A DNA stretch of 64,000 nucleotides from JAFGBI01 sp964454025 (GCA_964454025.1 CAYVRP010000009.1:1-64000); one strand, 5' to 3'; shown: positions 16,267 through 26,195, counted from the first letter of the stretch. The notes: a model not told the origin generated them from the letters alone. Numbers and translations are program-made.

Positions 16267-19200
16267 CGGACACCCATGCCGAGCTGCTCGCGGAGCGCCA
16301 GATAGCCCGGAGAAAGGACGAAGGAGAGCAGCCGCGCCGCGCGCTGCCGGGCCTCGAGGGTGGAGGCGAGCCGGCCGCGGGTCGTGGGGGACGCGGCGAG
16401 GACGTGAGAGGCGTCGCCCGCCGCGATGGCCGCGAGGCGGTCCAGGCTCGCCGTCGCGGCCGCGATCCAGGCGCGCGGGTCGTGTCCCTCGTCGCGGATG
16501 CGGGCGGCGGCGTCCGCGAGCGGCTTCTTGAGCTTGCGCGGGAGCACGCGGCCGAGCTGGCGTTCGAACTCCCCGAGGAGGGCGTACTGGGGCGACGGGA
16601 TCTCGACGCCGACCAGGCGGCAGAGGGCGACCACGATGGCGGCGACGTCGGCGGGCTCGCGGTGGCGGAGGACGGTGAGGCCGCGTCGGAGCGCGAACAG
16701 CTCGCGCGCGACGAGCTGCCGGTGCGCGGGCGAGAGCGGCATGGACACGCGTGGACCGACGAGCAGGCTGGGACGCTCCCCGGCGATGCCGAAGATCCCG
16801 CCCTCGTCGGCACCGCCCACGTAGAGCTCGAACTCGCCGAGCCCCAGCGCGCCCGCCCACGCGGCGACCTCGTTGCGCAGGGGCAGGCCGGCGCGGGGGT
16901 CGACGCGCTGCTTGCGGGTCGCGCCGAGCCCCGTCAGGCTGGGGCCGAGCGCCTCGCCGATGCAGGGCGCCGCCAGCGCCAGGACGTCGCCCACCGGTCC
17001 CACGTCGTCCGGATCGCAGAGCTCAGGCAGTGCGGCCTGATCGATGGCGATCTGCGGCAAGTGCGCGACGCGCTCGTCCAGGATCTCGAGCTCGCGGTCG
17101 ATCTCGGGCGTCCCCTCGCCGAGCGCGACGAGGGCCCCCAGCGTCGCCTGCCGGAGCGGGGCATTCTCCAGCACCATGGCGACGCGCGCGAGTCGATCGA
17201 CGAGCTCCGGCTGGAGCGGGTCGCTCGCCAGGCGCTCGACCAGGGCCGACTGCGCCACCGCGAGCAGCTGCCTCGTCACGTCGTCGGGGAACGCGCCCTC
17301 GAGCACCACGTCGATCGCCTCGGCGTCGTCCGGGGCCTCCTCCAGCAGCTTCGCGGTGGCCGCCTCCGCCCCCGCGAGGTCGCCCAGCCGATCCCGGTGG
17401 ATCGCCATCGCCAGGCGCGCGGCCTCCACGCGGGCCTCGGGGGTTTCCCGCTGCTGCATCAGCTCCTCGAGCACCTCGGTGGCGGCGCGCCATTCACCGA
17501 CGCGCGCCGCGGTCCGGGCGAGGCGCTCGCGCACCGGGAGCGTGCTGAGCCCGGCCCGGTACAGCCCCAGCAGCACCTCGAGCGCGCGATCGACCTGGCC
17601 GAGCTTGTTCTCGAACAGATCGACGGCGGCGATGCCGCTCATCAGGCGCTGCTCGTTCGGCGCGCTGTCGAGCAGCGCCAGGCGCGCCAGGCTCTCCGCG
17701 GCCTCCGGGAATTTGCCGCGACGGATGTAGACCTCACCGGCCAGGGCGAGCGCGCCCACGTGGTCGGGCTCGATCATCGTGACGTTCTCGAGCGCCGCCA
17801 GCGCCTCCTCGATGCGGTTCTGGCTGCGAAGCACCCGCGCGCGCTCCCAGAAGAGCTTGCTGAGCTCGGCCGGATCATCGGCGACCTCGAGCCGCGCGGC
17901 GATGAGATCCAGGAGTCGCGGACCGTCCTTGCGCGCGCGCACCGCGCGGAACAGCCGATCGAAGGCGACGCTACGCCTCACGTCCCGCTCGACCGCCCGC
18001 GCGAAGGCGACCTCGGCGCGGCTCTCGTCCTTGAGCTCGTCGAGCAGGATGAGGCCCGCCTCCTCCCACAGCTCTGCCCCGCGGGCGGGGTCGCGGACGA
18101 CGTCTCCGAGCGCGGCCGCCGCCTCGGCGGCCCCCGCGCGGTCGCCGGACTTCGTCGCCCAGGCGCGCAGCCCCTCCCCGCCGCACACCTCGGACGGGAA
18201 CGCCTCGACCACCCGGCGGAAGGCGGCTTCGGCGGCCTCGAGCTGGCCGGTCGCGAGGTGGTTGTAGCCCGCGATCGCCTGGGCGAGCGCCGCGGACTCG
18301 TCACCCAGCGCGTCGCCGAGCTCCCCGAACGCGGCGGCGCGGCGACGGGGGTCACCGGCGGGCGGCGCGAGCTCGAGGTTGGTCAGCTTCGCGACCGGGC
18401 TCGCGGCGGGGAGCAGGGGCTGCCCCTCGTCTCCGGACAGGCTCGCGAGCAGGCGCGCGCTCGCCTCGAGGGCCTCGCCAGCGGCGCCGCCGAGCCGCTC
18501 CGCCAGCGCGCGACGGGCTTCGCGCTCCTGGTCGCGATCGCCCGCGGCGGCGGCGGCGGCGACCCACTCGATGGCGGGGGCCGCGGCGATGTCGAGGGCC
18601 GCCCAGGCGCTCGCCGATTCGAGCAGCTGGTCCGGTCCGGCCCCCTCGTCCACCAGCTCCTGATGGCGGGCCGCGCTCGCCAGCGCCTCCGCGGCCGCCG
18701 AGCGACGGGACAGCGCCTCGAGCGCCGCGCGGTCCGCGGACCCGGGCTCGGCGCGGAAGAGCGCGCGCGCGAGCTCCGCCGCCGCGACGAGCTCGTCCGG
18801 GCTCCCGGGGCCGATCGTGCGCAGGGCCTCGGCGGCGGCCTCGGCGTCGCCTTCGCTGACCTCGAGGGTGAAGCGCTCGAGCGCCGTGAGCGCTGGTTCC
18901 GGGTCCTCGCCGCCCGTCGACAGTGACCGGCGTCGCGCCTCCGGATCGTCGGGATCCACCGCCCGCAGCGCCCAGGTCATCAGCTGGGCGCTCGCCTCCG
19001 GCGCCGCGACCGCCGCAAGATCGAAGTTGTCGACCGCCGCCGCGCGCGCGCCGGCGCGGAACCTGAGCAGCCCCGCCTCCAGGTGCAGGGCGGCGCCGAG
19101 GGACGGATCGCCCTGCGCTCGCGCGCAGGCGTCGAGCACGTCCGCGGCCGCGAGCGGCTGCCCGGCGCGGCGGTGTTCGGTCGCCAGCTGCACGGCCACC

Positions 19201-20993
19201 ACCACGTCGTCCACCGCCGCCGAGTGGAGGATCGTGAGCGGATCGGTCGCCGCCTCGCGGCGCCCGTCCGCGCCGGCGCGCCGGGCGACGATCTGGCCGA
19301 GCGCGCGGCTCACCGCCTCGTCCGGCTCGGCTTGCGCGCGCGCGGCGAGCGCGGCCGTCGACGCGCTCGCGTGGCCCTCGCCCTGCAGCGGAAGCAGGAA
19401 CGCGCCGAGCGCGTTGCCGAGCCAGCGTCCCCCCGGCGCCGCCGCCAGCGACTCCAGCGCCTTGGCCAGCGCCTCGTGATCGCCGCGCTCGCGCCGCGCG
19501 TGCACGAGCTCCAGCCACAGGCTGACCTGCTCAGCGTCCCCGGCGCCGGTGGCGAGCAGGCGTCGGGTGCTCTCTTCGTACCAGTGGGGATCGGCCGCCA
19601 GGGTGGCCAGCAGGCGCGCCACCCGGGCGACCGTGCTCGGGGTGGCGCCGTACATCGCGGCCTGCGAGAGGGCGGCCTTGGCGCCGTCGACGTCGCGCCC
19701 GACGCACGCCCAGGTGTACGCCGCCAGCAAGAACAGCCGCGCCTTCGCGTCGTCCGCCTCCATCCGCTCGGCGAGGGACTCCAGCGCCGCCGCCAGGGTC
19801 GCGCCCTCCCCGGCGCTGGCGAGCAGGTCGAGCCGGATGGCGAGCGCCGGGATGGCGCCCGGATCGCACTCGATCGCGTGGCTCACCGCCGCCAGGGCTT
19901 CCGCTGCGTTCTGCTCGGCCGCGGCGCCCTCGGCGATGCGCAGCCAGGATCCCGCGGCGACGGGCCCGGTCGAGATGGTCGCCAGCTGGCGGCGCGCCAG
20001 CGCGGTCACCGTCTCCAGGTCCCCCAGCGCGTCCGCGGCGGCCGTTCGGGCGTGGATCAAGGCGGGCTCGTCCGGCAGGAGCGCCAGCGCGCGGTCGAGC
20101 AGGGTCGTCGCCCTGGCGAGCGACCCCTGGCGCCGGTGGGCGTAGGCGGCGCGCAGCCACGCGTCCGCGACCGACTCTGGCCTCCGGGCGTGCTCGGGCA
20201 CGCCCAGCGCTGCGCCGGCGGACGGCTCGCTCAGGCACCGGGCCAGGAGCTCGGCCTGCGCCTCGAGCGCGCTGGCGACGACGTCGTCGCGGCGCTCGCG
20301 GAGGCCGAGCTGCTCCAGGGCGCAGAGCGCGGGGTAGCGAGCGATCGTGTCCTCGGCGGCCGCGTGCTCGAGCACCTCGATCCCCGCTTGCGGATCGGCG
20401 GTTTCCGCCAGCAACCGCGCGAGGTCGATCCGCAGCAGCGCGCGCCACGCAGCGTGTTGCGTCAGCTCGGCCCGCGCCGCCAACGCGCGGGCGCGCAGCG
20501 GCCGGTCGCCCAGGCTCGCCGCGACGAGCTCCAGCCCCAGCCATAGCGCGGCGTCCTCGGGCTGCTCGGCCGTCGCCTCCTCGAGCAGCTCCCTGGCCCC
20601 CTCCAGATCCCGCTCGTGCTCGGCCTTGAAGAGGCCGAAGTCGGCCAGGGCCCGCGTCCGCTCGGCGGGGCCGACCGCGATGCGCACCAGGCGTTCGAGC
20701 AGCTTGCCGAGGTTCTTGTAGGACTGGCGTCGCTCGATCAGGACGACGAGCCGCTCCAGGGGTTCCCGGAACTCCGGCTCGGCGTTGATCGCCCCGAGGT
20801 GGTCTCGCGCAGCGGCGGCCTCGTCGCCGATGAGCTCCTCGAGCACGCCGAGCTCGTGCAGGAGCACGGCCTGACTCGTCGGGGACTCGGTGGCTGCGAG
20901 CTCGGCCCGGAGCCGCTCGGCCATCGCGGTCACGGCGTTCGATTCCGGCGAGGTCGATCGGGCGGCGGACGACGTCTCGTGGCTCGGCGGCAT
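16263..20993 (-). CDS. Giant TPR-repeat protein (first of a tandem pair)
   Basis: A 1576-residue protein built almost entirely of Ala/Leu/Glu-rich helical repeats. Several are recognisable as TPR (LYRAGLSTLPVRERLARTAA and ALENVTMIEPDHVGALALAG). There is no signal peptide, TM helix or long disordered N-terminus, unlike its downstream partner. The last roughly 240 residues (from about 1335) form a non-repeat domain with a hydrophobic core containing LYVGGADEGGIFGIAGERPS and LLVGPRV. It aligns by eye with the partner's C-terminus (VLATGALGPVCVPARADPPV and IVLGQAL). Such a shared terminal domain suggests duplication or a heteromeric complex. It overlaps the next gene by four bases. A small parvulin-like membrane protein gene lies 110 bases upstream on the same strand. 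Confidence 0.85.
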   Translation of the reverse strand: MPPSHETSSAARSTSPESNAVTAMAERLRAELAATESPTSQAVLLHELGVLEELIGDEAAAARDHLGAINAEPEFREPLERLVVLIERRQSYKNLGKLLERLVRIAVGPAERTRALADFGLFKAEHERDLEGARELLEEATAEQPEDAALWLGLELVAASLGDRPLRARALAARAELTQHAAWRALLRIDLARLLAETADPQAGIEVLEHAAAEDTIARYPALCALEQLGLRERRDDVVASALEAQAELLARCLSEPSAGAALGVPEHARRPESVADAWLRAAYAHRRQGSLARATTLLDRALALLPDEPALIHARTAAADALGDLETVTALARRQLATISTGPVAAGSWLRIAEGAAAEQNAAEALAAVSHAIECDPGAIPALAIRLDLLASAGEGATLAAALESLAERMEADDAKARLFLLAAYTWACVGRDVDGAKAALSQAAMYGATPSTVARVARLLATLAADPHWYEESTRRLLATGAGDAEQVSLWLELVHARRERGDHEALAKALESLAAAPGGRWLGNALGAFLLPLQGEGHASASTAALAARAQAEPDEAVSRALGQIVARRAGADGRREAATDPLTILHSAAVDDVVVAVQLATEHRRAGQPLAAADVLDACARAQGDPSLGAALHLEAGLLRFRAGARAAAVDNFDLAAVAAPEASAQLMTWALRAVDPDDPEARRRSLSTGGEDPEPALTALERFTLEVSEGDAEAAAEALRTIGPGSPDELVAAAELARALFRAEPGSADRAALEALSRRSAAAEALASAARHQELVDEGAGPDQLLESASAWAALDIAAAPAIEWVAAAAAAGDRDQEREARRALAERLGGAAGEALEASARLLASLSGDEGQPLLPAASPVAKLTNLELAPPAGDPRRRAAAFGELGDALGDESAALAQAIAGYNHLATGQLEAAEAAFRRVVEAFPSEVCGGEGLRAWATKSGDRAGAAEAAAALGDVVRDPARGAELWEEAGLILLDELKDESRAEVAFARAVERDVRRSVAFDRLFRAVRARKDGPRLLDLIAARLEVADDPAELSKLFWERARVLRSQNRIEEALAALENVTMIEPDHVGALALAGEVYIRRGKFPEAAESLARLALLDSAPNEQRLMSGIAAVDLFENKLGQVDRALEVLLGLYRAGLSTLPVRERLARTAARVGEWRAATEVLEELMQQRETPEARVEAARLAMAIHRDRLGDLAGAEAATAKLLEEAPDDAEAIDVVLEGAFPDDVTRQLLAVAQSALVERLASDPLQPELVDRLARVAMVLENAPLRQATLGALVALGEGTPEIDRELEILDERVAHLPQIAIDQAALPELCDPDDVGPVGDVLALAAPCIGEALGPSLTGLGATRKQRVDPRAGLPLRNEVAAWAGALGLGEFELYVGGADEGGIFGIAGERPSLLVGPRVSMPLSPAHRQLVARELFALRRGLTVLRHREPADVAAIVVALCRLVGVEIPSPQYALLGEFERQLGRVLPRKLKKPLADAAARIRDEGHDPRAWIAAATASLDRLAAIAAGDASHVLAASPTTRGRLASTLEARQRAARLLSFVLSPGYLALREQLGMGVR

Positions 20994-21104
20994 GTGACGG
21001 CCCCGAAGACTATCGCGGCTTCCCGGACGCGGCGCAACGCACCATTTGCCCCGCGGAGCCCGGGGCTTGGCGCGCCGCCGGGCGCGGCGGGGTTCGCGCG
21101 GCGA

Positions 21105-21647
21105 TCAGCGCAGGCGCCGCACGACCCAGAACCCGCGCGGGGTGTCCAGGGGCTCGGCGGCGACCTCCCCGGGGGCCAGGGTGAACACCGCGTACTCCAC
21201 GCTCGGCTCGAGCACCCCTCGCGGGATGGTGCCCAGATCGGCGCCCGAGGCCGCGTCACCGAGCGGGACCGCCTTCGCGAAGTCCTGGCGCGCAACCTCC
21301 AGCGCTTGACGGGCGCGTTCGCGGGCGATCTCGCGCGTGGGCGCGGTCGCGCCGGCGAGCTCGGCGCCCCGGTAGCTGAACTGGATCACCCCGATCCGGA
21401 CGGCGGGGGGGGCATCCGGCGGCAGCGCTGGGGTGGCGGAGGCCACGGCGCTGGGCATGGCTCCTGGTCCGCGGTCCGGCTCATCTCTCGCGGCCGCTGG
21501 CTCGGCGCTGCTCACTGGCGCGCCGCTGGCGGTCGCCGTCCCCGACGTGGCGACGACCGCTTCTCGCGGCGCGCGCGCGGCGAGGACGACGATTGCGACG
21601 GTCGCCAGCAACAGTACGCTCAGGGTCCAGGAGGACCAGCGGTCCAT
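21105..21647 (-). CDS. Membrane-anchored parvulin-like (PpiC-type) protein, probably inactive
   Basis: 180 residues: an N-terminal TM helix (TLSVLLLATVAIVVLAA), an Ala/Pro-rich linker to about residue 80, then a parvulin-type prolyl isomerase fold. The C-terminal half matches the family strongly: GADLGTIPRGVLEPSVEYAV followed by LAPGEVAAEPLDTPRGF. The positions of the two conserved active-site His residues appear replaced. The usual HIL strand reads VIQFSY, and the usual GYHII end reads GFWVVRR. It may therefore be a chaperone or binding module rather than an isomerase. The domain should face the periplasm. It sits just upstream of the giant TPR pair on the same strand and may be co-transcribed with it. 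Confidence 0.8.
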   Translation of the reverse strand: MDRWSSWTLSVLLLATVAIVVLAARAPREAVVATSGTATASGAPVSSAEPAAARDEPDRGPGAMPSAVASATPALPPDAPPAVRIGVIQFSYRGAELAGATAPTREIARERARQALEVARQDFAKAVPLGDAASGADLGTIPRGVLEPSVEYAVFTLAPGEVAAEPLDTPRGFWVVRRLR

Positions 21648-21722
21648 GGCCGCGTCCGGTTACCACGGCTCGCCGCCGGGTTGAGAGCATCTTTCGCGGG
21701 GCCGCTCCGAGCGCGGGTGGTC

Positions 21723-21753
21723 TTGGCGCAGGCTCGCGGCACTCATGTACAAT
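21723..21753 (+). promoter_or_regulatory. Candidate promoter for the zinc-ribbon/TPR gene
   Basis: TTGGCG at 21723-21728 and TACAAT at 21748-21753 are separated by 19 bases. The -10 matches 5 of 6 consensus positions, striking in such GC-rich DNA, while the spacing is slightly long. Transcription would start near 21760, giving a leader of about 40 bases before the TTG at 21801. Confidence 0.45.
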
Positions 21754-21800
21754 GGGCGGCCACCCGGCGAGCCCGGTCGCCAGCAGAGCACAGAGGACCC

Positions 21801-24800
21801 TTGTTCAAGGTCGATTGCCCGGGCTGCAAGGCCCCCTATCAGGTCGATGAGCGTCGCGTTCCCCCCACCGGGCTGGGGATGCGTTGTCCCAAGTGCGGAA
21901 CGTCGTTCAAGGTCGACCGACCCGAGGAGGCTCCCGCGGCGCCGGCGAGGCCGCCGGCGCCGGACGCGCCGATGGCCGCCGCGCCGGCGCCACCTGGTCC
22001 GCCACCGCCCCGGGTGCACAAGCCCACCATGGTCGGCGTCGCGCCCGCGGCGCTCGGGGCGATCGGGACCAAGCCGGGGGCAGCGCCGCCCGGAGCCCCG
22101 CGGCCGGCGGCGCCGGCCCGGCCCGCGCTGCCGCTGCCGACGCTCCCGCGCCCGGGCACCGCGCTGCCGCGCCCGGCCGCCGGTCGCACCGTGCTCGGCG
22201 TGGCGCCGCCTCGGGGCGGGTCCCCGGCTCCGAACGCCGCGGCCGCGGGCGCCGCGGGGGACGGCGACCTCGAGCCGCCGGCGCGTCGAGGCATCGACCT
22301 CGCTCGTGGCGCGGCCGGCGCGGCCCCGCCCGGGGGAGAGGATGACGACCAAGCGGATCTGCCCGCCGTCGTCGCCGCGTCCACCCCTGCTGTGGTCGGT
22401 GCGCCGCCCCCACCCCCGCGCCGCCGCCGGCGTGAGGAGTTGCCAGAGCTGGCCGACGTGTCGAACGAGCGCCCGCCGGCCGCCGCTTCTCTCGATGAGG
22501 ACGAGCTAGACATACCGAGCCTCGGCGCTCCCGCCGAGGTCCGGCGCGCGCCCCCGGACGCCTCGCTGAAGGCCACCGTGCCGCTGGGCACCGCTGCCGT
22601 GGGCGGGGCGGCGCTGGGGCTGTCTGCCTCGACCCCAGGCGCGGGTGACGCCGACGCCGACCTGCCCATCGCCGCCCCGCCGCGGCGCGCCGCGCCGCGG
22701 GCTCCAGCCGCGGCGGACTGGGACTCGGCGGTGCCCGATGGTGGCCTCGATCTGCCCGCTCCCCTCGGCGCCGCGAGGGCCGGTTCGGGCGCGATCCCCG
22801 ACGCGGATCTCCCTGCGCTCCCGGCCGTCCCTTCCCTCGGATTCGGTGGTGGCGATGGCGACCTGCCGGCGCTTCCCGGTGCCGCTGGCGATCTGGATCT
22901 CCCGGCGCCTGCGGCTGGACCGGGTGGACCGCGCCGGGGGACGGTGGCGGCGGGCGAGCTCGACCTGCCCGCGCTCGGTGGCGCGGGCGGGCGCGGCATG
23001 GCCGACCTGCCGGCGCTCCCCGACGATCTCGACTTGCCTGCCCTGGGCGACGTGGTGGGCCTGCCCGAGCTCGGCGAGCGCGCCGCCCTGCCGGCGCTGC
23101 CCGGACCGGGAGCGTCCGGCACCTCCTCGGTGGGGCTCCCGGCGCTCGCGGACGGGGGGCTGCCCGAGGTCGGCGCGGTGGGGCTCCCGGCGCTCGGCGG
23201 AGTCGGGTTGCCCCTCGTCGGCGCCGTCGGACTGCCTGCCCTCGGAGGTTCCGATCTTCCGGCGCCGGCGGGGGCGGCGCCGGCCGCCACGGACGAGTTC
23301 GAGCTGCCTTCCCCGGGCGGATTCGACGCGCCCGAGCCGGAGGTCGGGCGGGGCGTCGGCCTCTCCTCGCCGCCTGCGCTGGACGGCGCTGGCGGCAGCG
23401 CCCTCGAGGCGTTCGGCGGCAGCGACTTCCCGGGTCCGGCGGGGTACGGGCTCGCTGGCGCGGTGGATCCGTTCGCGGCGTCGGTGCCCCCGCCGCCTGG
23501 GGCTTCGTTGCCGGCCGCGCCTCGGGCGTCGGAGGCTCCCGTCATCCGACAGGCGGCCGGAGGGACCGGCTACGGTGAGGTCAACCTCGGCGGCGCCGCC
23601 ACCGGTGAGGCCCCCATCGAGGCGGGAGGGCTCGCGGGGGGTGACGAGGGCCCCGACGACATGGAGTTCGGGGGCGTCCCGCAGGAGGACGCGAAGGCGG
23701 GCGGAGAAGACGCCGCGGTCCACGTCCGGATGGCGATCGGCGCCAAGATCGCGCCCGCGGGCGTTCCCGAGGCCAAGAAGCGCCGCGGCCTGCGCTACCT
23801 CGTCGCGGCCCTCGTGCTGGTGGTCGCCGGGGGTGGCGCTCTGAGCCTGACCGCCTACGGCCCCTTCGGTTGGTACTACCTCGAGGGGATCCTGCGCGGC
23901 AGCGAGCACCAGAAGCTGCTCGAGTCCACCATCCTCGAGGCGCGCCGCGCGCTGGCTCAGGACACGTACCCCGAAGCGCGCCGAGCCCTCAAGGAGATCC
24001 AGGCCGCGCGGGAGGCGGCCAAGCGCGTCCCGGGCATCGCGGCCTACGCGGTGTTCGTCGCGGCGATGTACGAGCTGCGCTTCGGCGAGGACGCGGAGGC
24101 GAACGCGCGCGCCAAGGTGACCCTCGAGGAGCTCGCCAAGGTCAAGGACGCGCCCTACCTCGAGCTCGCGCGCGCCGGCAACGAGGCCGTCACCGGGCAG
24201 CTGGCGCGCGCCAGCTCGGCCGTCGAACGCCTGGCGCGACAGCGCTCCCGGGACATCGACGTGCTCGTGCTCCGCGGCGAGGTCGCCCTGCTCGGCAACA
24301 AGCCGCCCGAGGCCGTCGCGGCGTGGGAGGCGGCGGCCGCCGCCGAGGCGAGCGCCCGCACGGCCTTCGGCCAGGCGCGTGCGGCCTACGCCGCCGGCAA
24401 GCCAGCCGACGCCGAGCGGTACGCGCGGACCGCGATCGAGCGGAGCCCGTCCCACGTGGGCGCGCGCATCCTCCTCGCCCGCATCGCCTGGACCACGCAC
24501 GAGGACGAGGCCGCGGCCATGAAGCTGCTCGAGGAGGCGGCGAAGCAGCCGGACGCGGCCAGCGTGCCCGAGCAGGTGCTGCTGAACACCCTGTCCGGCG
24601 ACATTCACCTGCAGCGGTCGCGGATCTCGCTCGCGGAGGCGGCGTTCGGGCGGGCGCTCAAGCTCAACCCGAAGGCCGCCGGGGCGCTCCGCGGGCTCGG
24701 CGAGGCGCTCTTCCAGGCGGGGCGGTTCTCCGAGGCGCTCGCGCGCTTCGAGGCCGGCACCAAGGCGGACCCCGATCTCTTGGAGGTGCAGGTGGGGGTG

Positions 24801-26195
24801 GCCAAGACGCTCCTGTCGCTCGAGCGCTTCGAGGACGCGATGCCGATGCTCCGCAAGCTCGACGAGAAGCACCCGAAGCGCTTCGAGGTGGCCTTCTGGC
24901 TCGGGGCGGTGCTCGAGGCGGTGGGCAAGCGAGACGAGGCCGAGAGCGCCTACCGCCGCGCCATCGTCCTGGGAGGGGCCGACGCCCAGGTGGTGCAGGC
25001 CTACACGCGGCTCGCGATGCTGCTGGCCGGCAAGGGGCAGGGCGACGCCGGGCGACAGCTCCTCGACGAGGCGGCGCAGAAGCTGCCCAAGTCGCCGGCG
25101 CTCTTCAAGGCGCTCGGGGAGCTCGCGCTCCAGCAGGGGGGATACGACGAGGCCCTCCGTCACTTCGCCAAGGCCCGCTCGCTCGCGCCCGACGACGTCG
25201 GCTCGCTGTTCCTGATCGGGGTGACCCAGCGGCGACAGCGCGCCTTCGAGGCGGCGCTCGAGACCTTCGACAAGGTGGCCGAGATCGACCGCGACTACCC
25301 GGGACTCGCGCTCGAGCGCGGGCTCGTCTTCGAGTCCGCCGGGCGGGGGGAGGACGCGCTGAAGGCCTACGAGGCCGCGCTCGCCAAGGCGCCGGACGAC
25401 GTGGACCTGAAGCTCCGGGTCGGCTGCGGCAAGGCCTCGGCCGGGCGCGGCGCCGACGCGGAGAAGCTGCTGCGGGAGGTGTTGAGCGAGCGCCCGGCCT
25501 CGGCCGAAACCAACTACTGCCTCGGGCGCGCCATCCTCGCCAAGGGGGTGGACGTCACCCTCGCCCTGCGGCACCTCGAGCGCGCCACGGACCTCGACCC
25601 GCACCGCGCCGAGTACCACCTGTACGTGGGGCTCGCGGCCCTCGAGGCGGGGCGGATCCTGCAGGCGCAGTCGGCGCTCAAGCGGGCGCTGGAGCTCGAC
25701 CAGAGCCTGGCGGACGCGTACTGGCAGCGGGGCGTGCTGCGCTACCGGCAAGGCCAGGTCAAGGACGCGGTGGCGGATCTGGAGCGGGCGCTCGAGCTTC
25801 GGCCGAGTCGCTACGAGGCGCACGCTGCGCTCGCGGACGCCTACCTCGATCTGCAGCAGGAGGAGCGGGCGGTCGCGGAGTGGGGCAAGGCCATCGAGAA
25901 CGATCCCGACAACGCCCTCTGGCGCTTCCGCTACGGCAAGCTCCTGGCCGCGCGGAGCCAGTTCGACGCCGCCCAGCAGCAGCTCGCCAAGGCGATCGAG
26001 CTCGCCGGGGCCACCAAGCCGTCCCCCGCGTGGCTCTGGGAGGCGCACATGCTGCTCGCTCGTTCCCTCGGCAGCAGCCCGCAGGCGGTCGACCACTGGG
26101 TCGAGTACCTCCGCGCTTGCCCGCAGGACAACCCCTACAAGGGGGAGGCGAAGGCGGCGCTGAAGCGGCTCGGGAAGCCCTGGGAAGACGACTAG
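21801..26195 (+). CDS. Zinc-ribbon / TM / TPR scaffold protein
   Basis: A 1464-residue membrane protein in three parts. Residues 1-38 are an MJ0042-type zinc ribbon with C6, C9, C29 and C32. Residues about 40-655 are a long Pro/Ala/Gly/Asp-rich linker containing many LPALG, LPEVG and DLPA units. A TM helix at about 664-687 follows a KKRR positive cluster, so the zinc ribbon should be cytoplasmic and the rest periplasmic. Residues about 700-1464 are TPRs (for example SLAEAAFGRALKLNPKAAGA and AYEAALAKAPDDVDLKLRVG). The TTG at 21801 has AGAGGA upstream and begins exactly at the zinc ribbon; the upstream open frame is antisense to the TPR gene. Zinc-ribbon/TM proteins of similar layout include myxobacterial gliding-motility factors, but I cannot assign a named homologue. 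Confidence 0.88.
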   Translation: MFKVDCPGCKAPYQVDERRVPPTGLGMRCPKCGTSFKVDRPEEAPAAPARPPAPDAPMAAAPAPPGPPPPRVHKPTMVGVAPAALGAIGTKPGAAPPGAPRPAAPARPALPLPTLPRPGTALPRPAAGRTVLGVAPPRGGSPAPNAAAAGAAGDGDLEPPARRGIDLARGAAGAAPPGGEDDDQADLPAVVAASTPAVVGAPPPPPRRRRREELPELADVSNERPPAAASLDEDELDIPSLGAPAEVRRAPPDASLKATVPLGTAAVGGAALGLSASTPGAGDADADLPIAAPPRRAAPRAPAAADWDSAVPDGGLDLPAPLGAARAGSGAIPDADLPALPAVPSLGFGGGDGDLPALPGAAGDLDLPAPAAGPGGPRRGTVAAGELDLPALGGAGGRGMADLPALPDDLDLPALGDVVGLPELGERAALPALPGPGASGTSSVGLPALADGGLPEVGAVGLPALGGVGLPLVGAVGLPALGGSDLPAPAGAAPAATDEFELPSPGGFDAPEPEVGRGVGLSSPPALDGAGGSALEAFGGSDFPGPAGYGLAGAVDPFAASVPPPPGASLPAAPRASEAPVIRQAAGGTGYGEVNLGGAATGEAPIEAGGLAGGDEGPDDMEFGGVPQEDAKAGGEDAAVHVRMAIGAKIAPAGVPEAKKRRGLRYLVAALVLVVAGGGALSLTAYGPFGWYYLEGILRGSEHQKLLESTILEARRALAQDTYPEARRALKEIQAAREAAKRVPGIAAYAVFVAAMYELRFGEDAEANARAKVTLEELAKVKDAPYLELARAGNEAVTGQLARASSAVERLARQRSRDIDVLVLRGEVALLGNKPPEAVAAWEAAAAAEASARTAFGQARAAYAAGKPADAERYARTAIERSPSHVGARILLARIAWTTHEDEAAAMKLLEEAAKQPDAASVPEQVLLNTLSGDIHLQRSRISLAEAAFGRALKLNPKAAGALRGLGEALFQAGRFSEALARFEAGTKADPDLLEVQVGVAKTLLSLERFEDAMPMLRKLDEKHPKRFEVAFWLGAVLEAVGKRDEAESAYRRAIVLGGADAQVVQAYTRLAMLLAGKGQGDAGRQLLDEAAQKLPKSPALFKALGELALQQGGYDEALRHFAKARSLAPDDVGSLFLIGVTQRRQRAFEAALETFDKVAEIDRDYPGLALERGLVFESAGRGEDALKAYEAALAKAPDDVDLKLRVGCGKASAGRGADAEKLLREVLSERPASAETNYCLGRAILAKGVDVTLALRHLERATDLDPHRAEYHLYVGLAALEAGRILQAQSALKRALELDQSLADAYWQRGVLRYRQGQVKDAVADLERALELRPSRYEAHAALADAYLDLQQEERAVAEWGKAIENDPDNALWRFRYGKLLAARSQFDAAQQQLAKAIELAGATKPSPAWLWEAHMLLARSLGSSPQAVDHWVEYLRACPQDNPYKGEAKAALKRLGKPWEDD

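Noticed and set aside
12028..16305. 1425-residue open frame on the plus strand
   Set aside because: It lies antisense to the giant TPR gene. The translation is Arg/Gly-rich without motifs, as expected from third-position GC bias.
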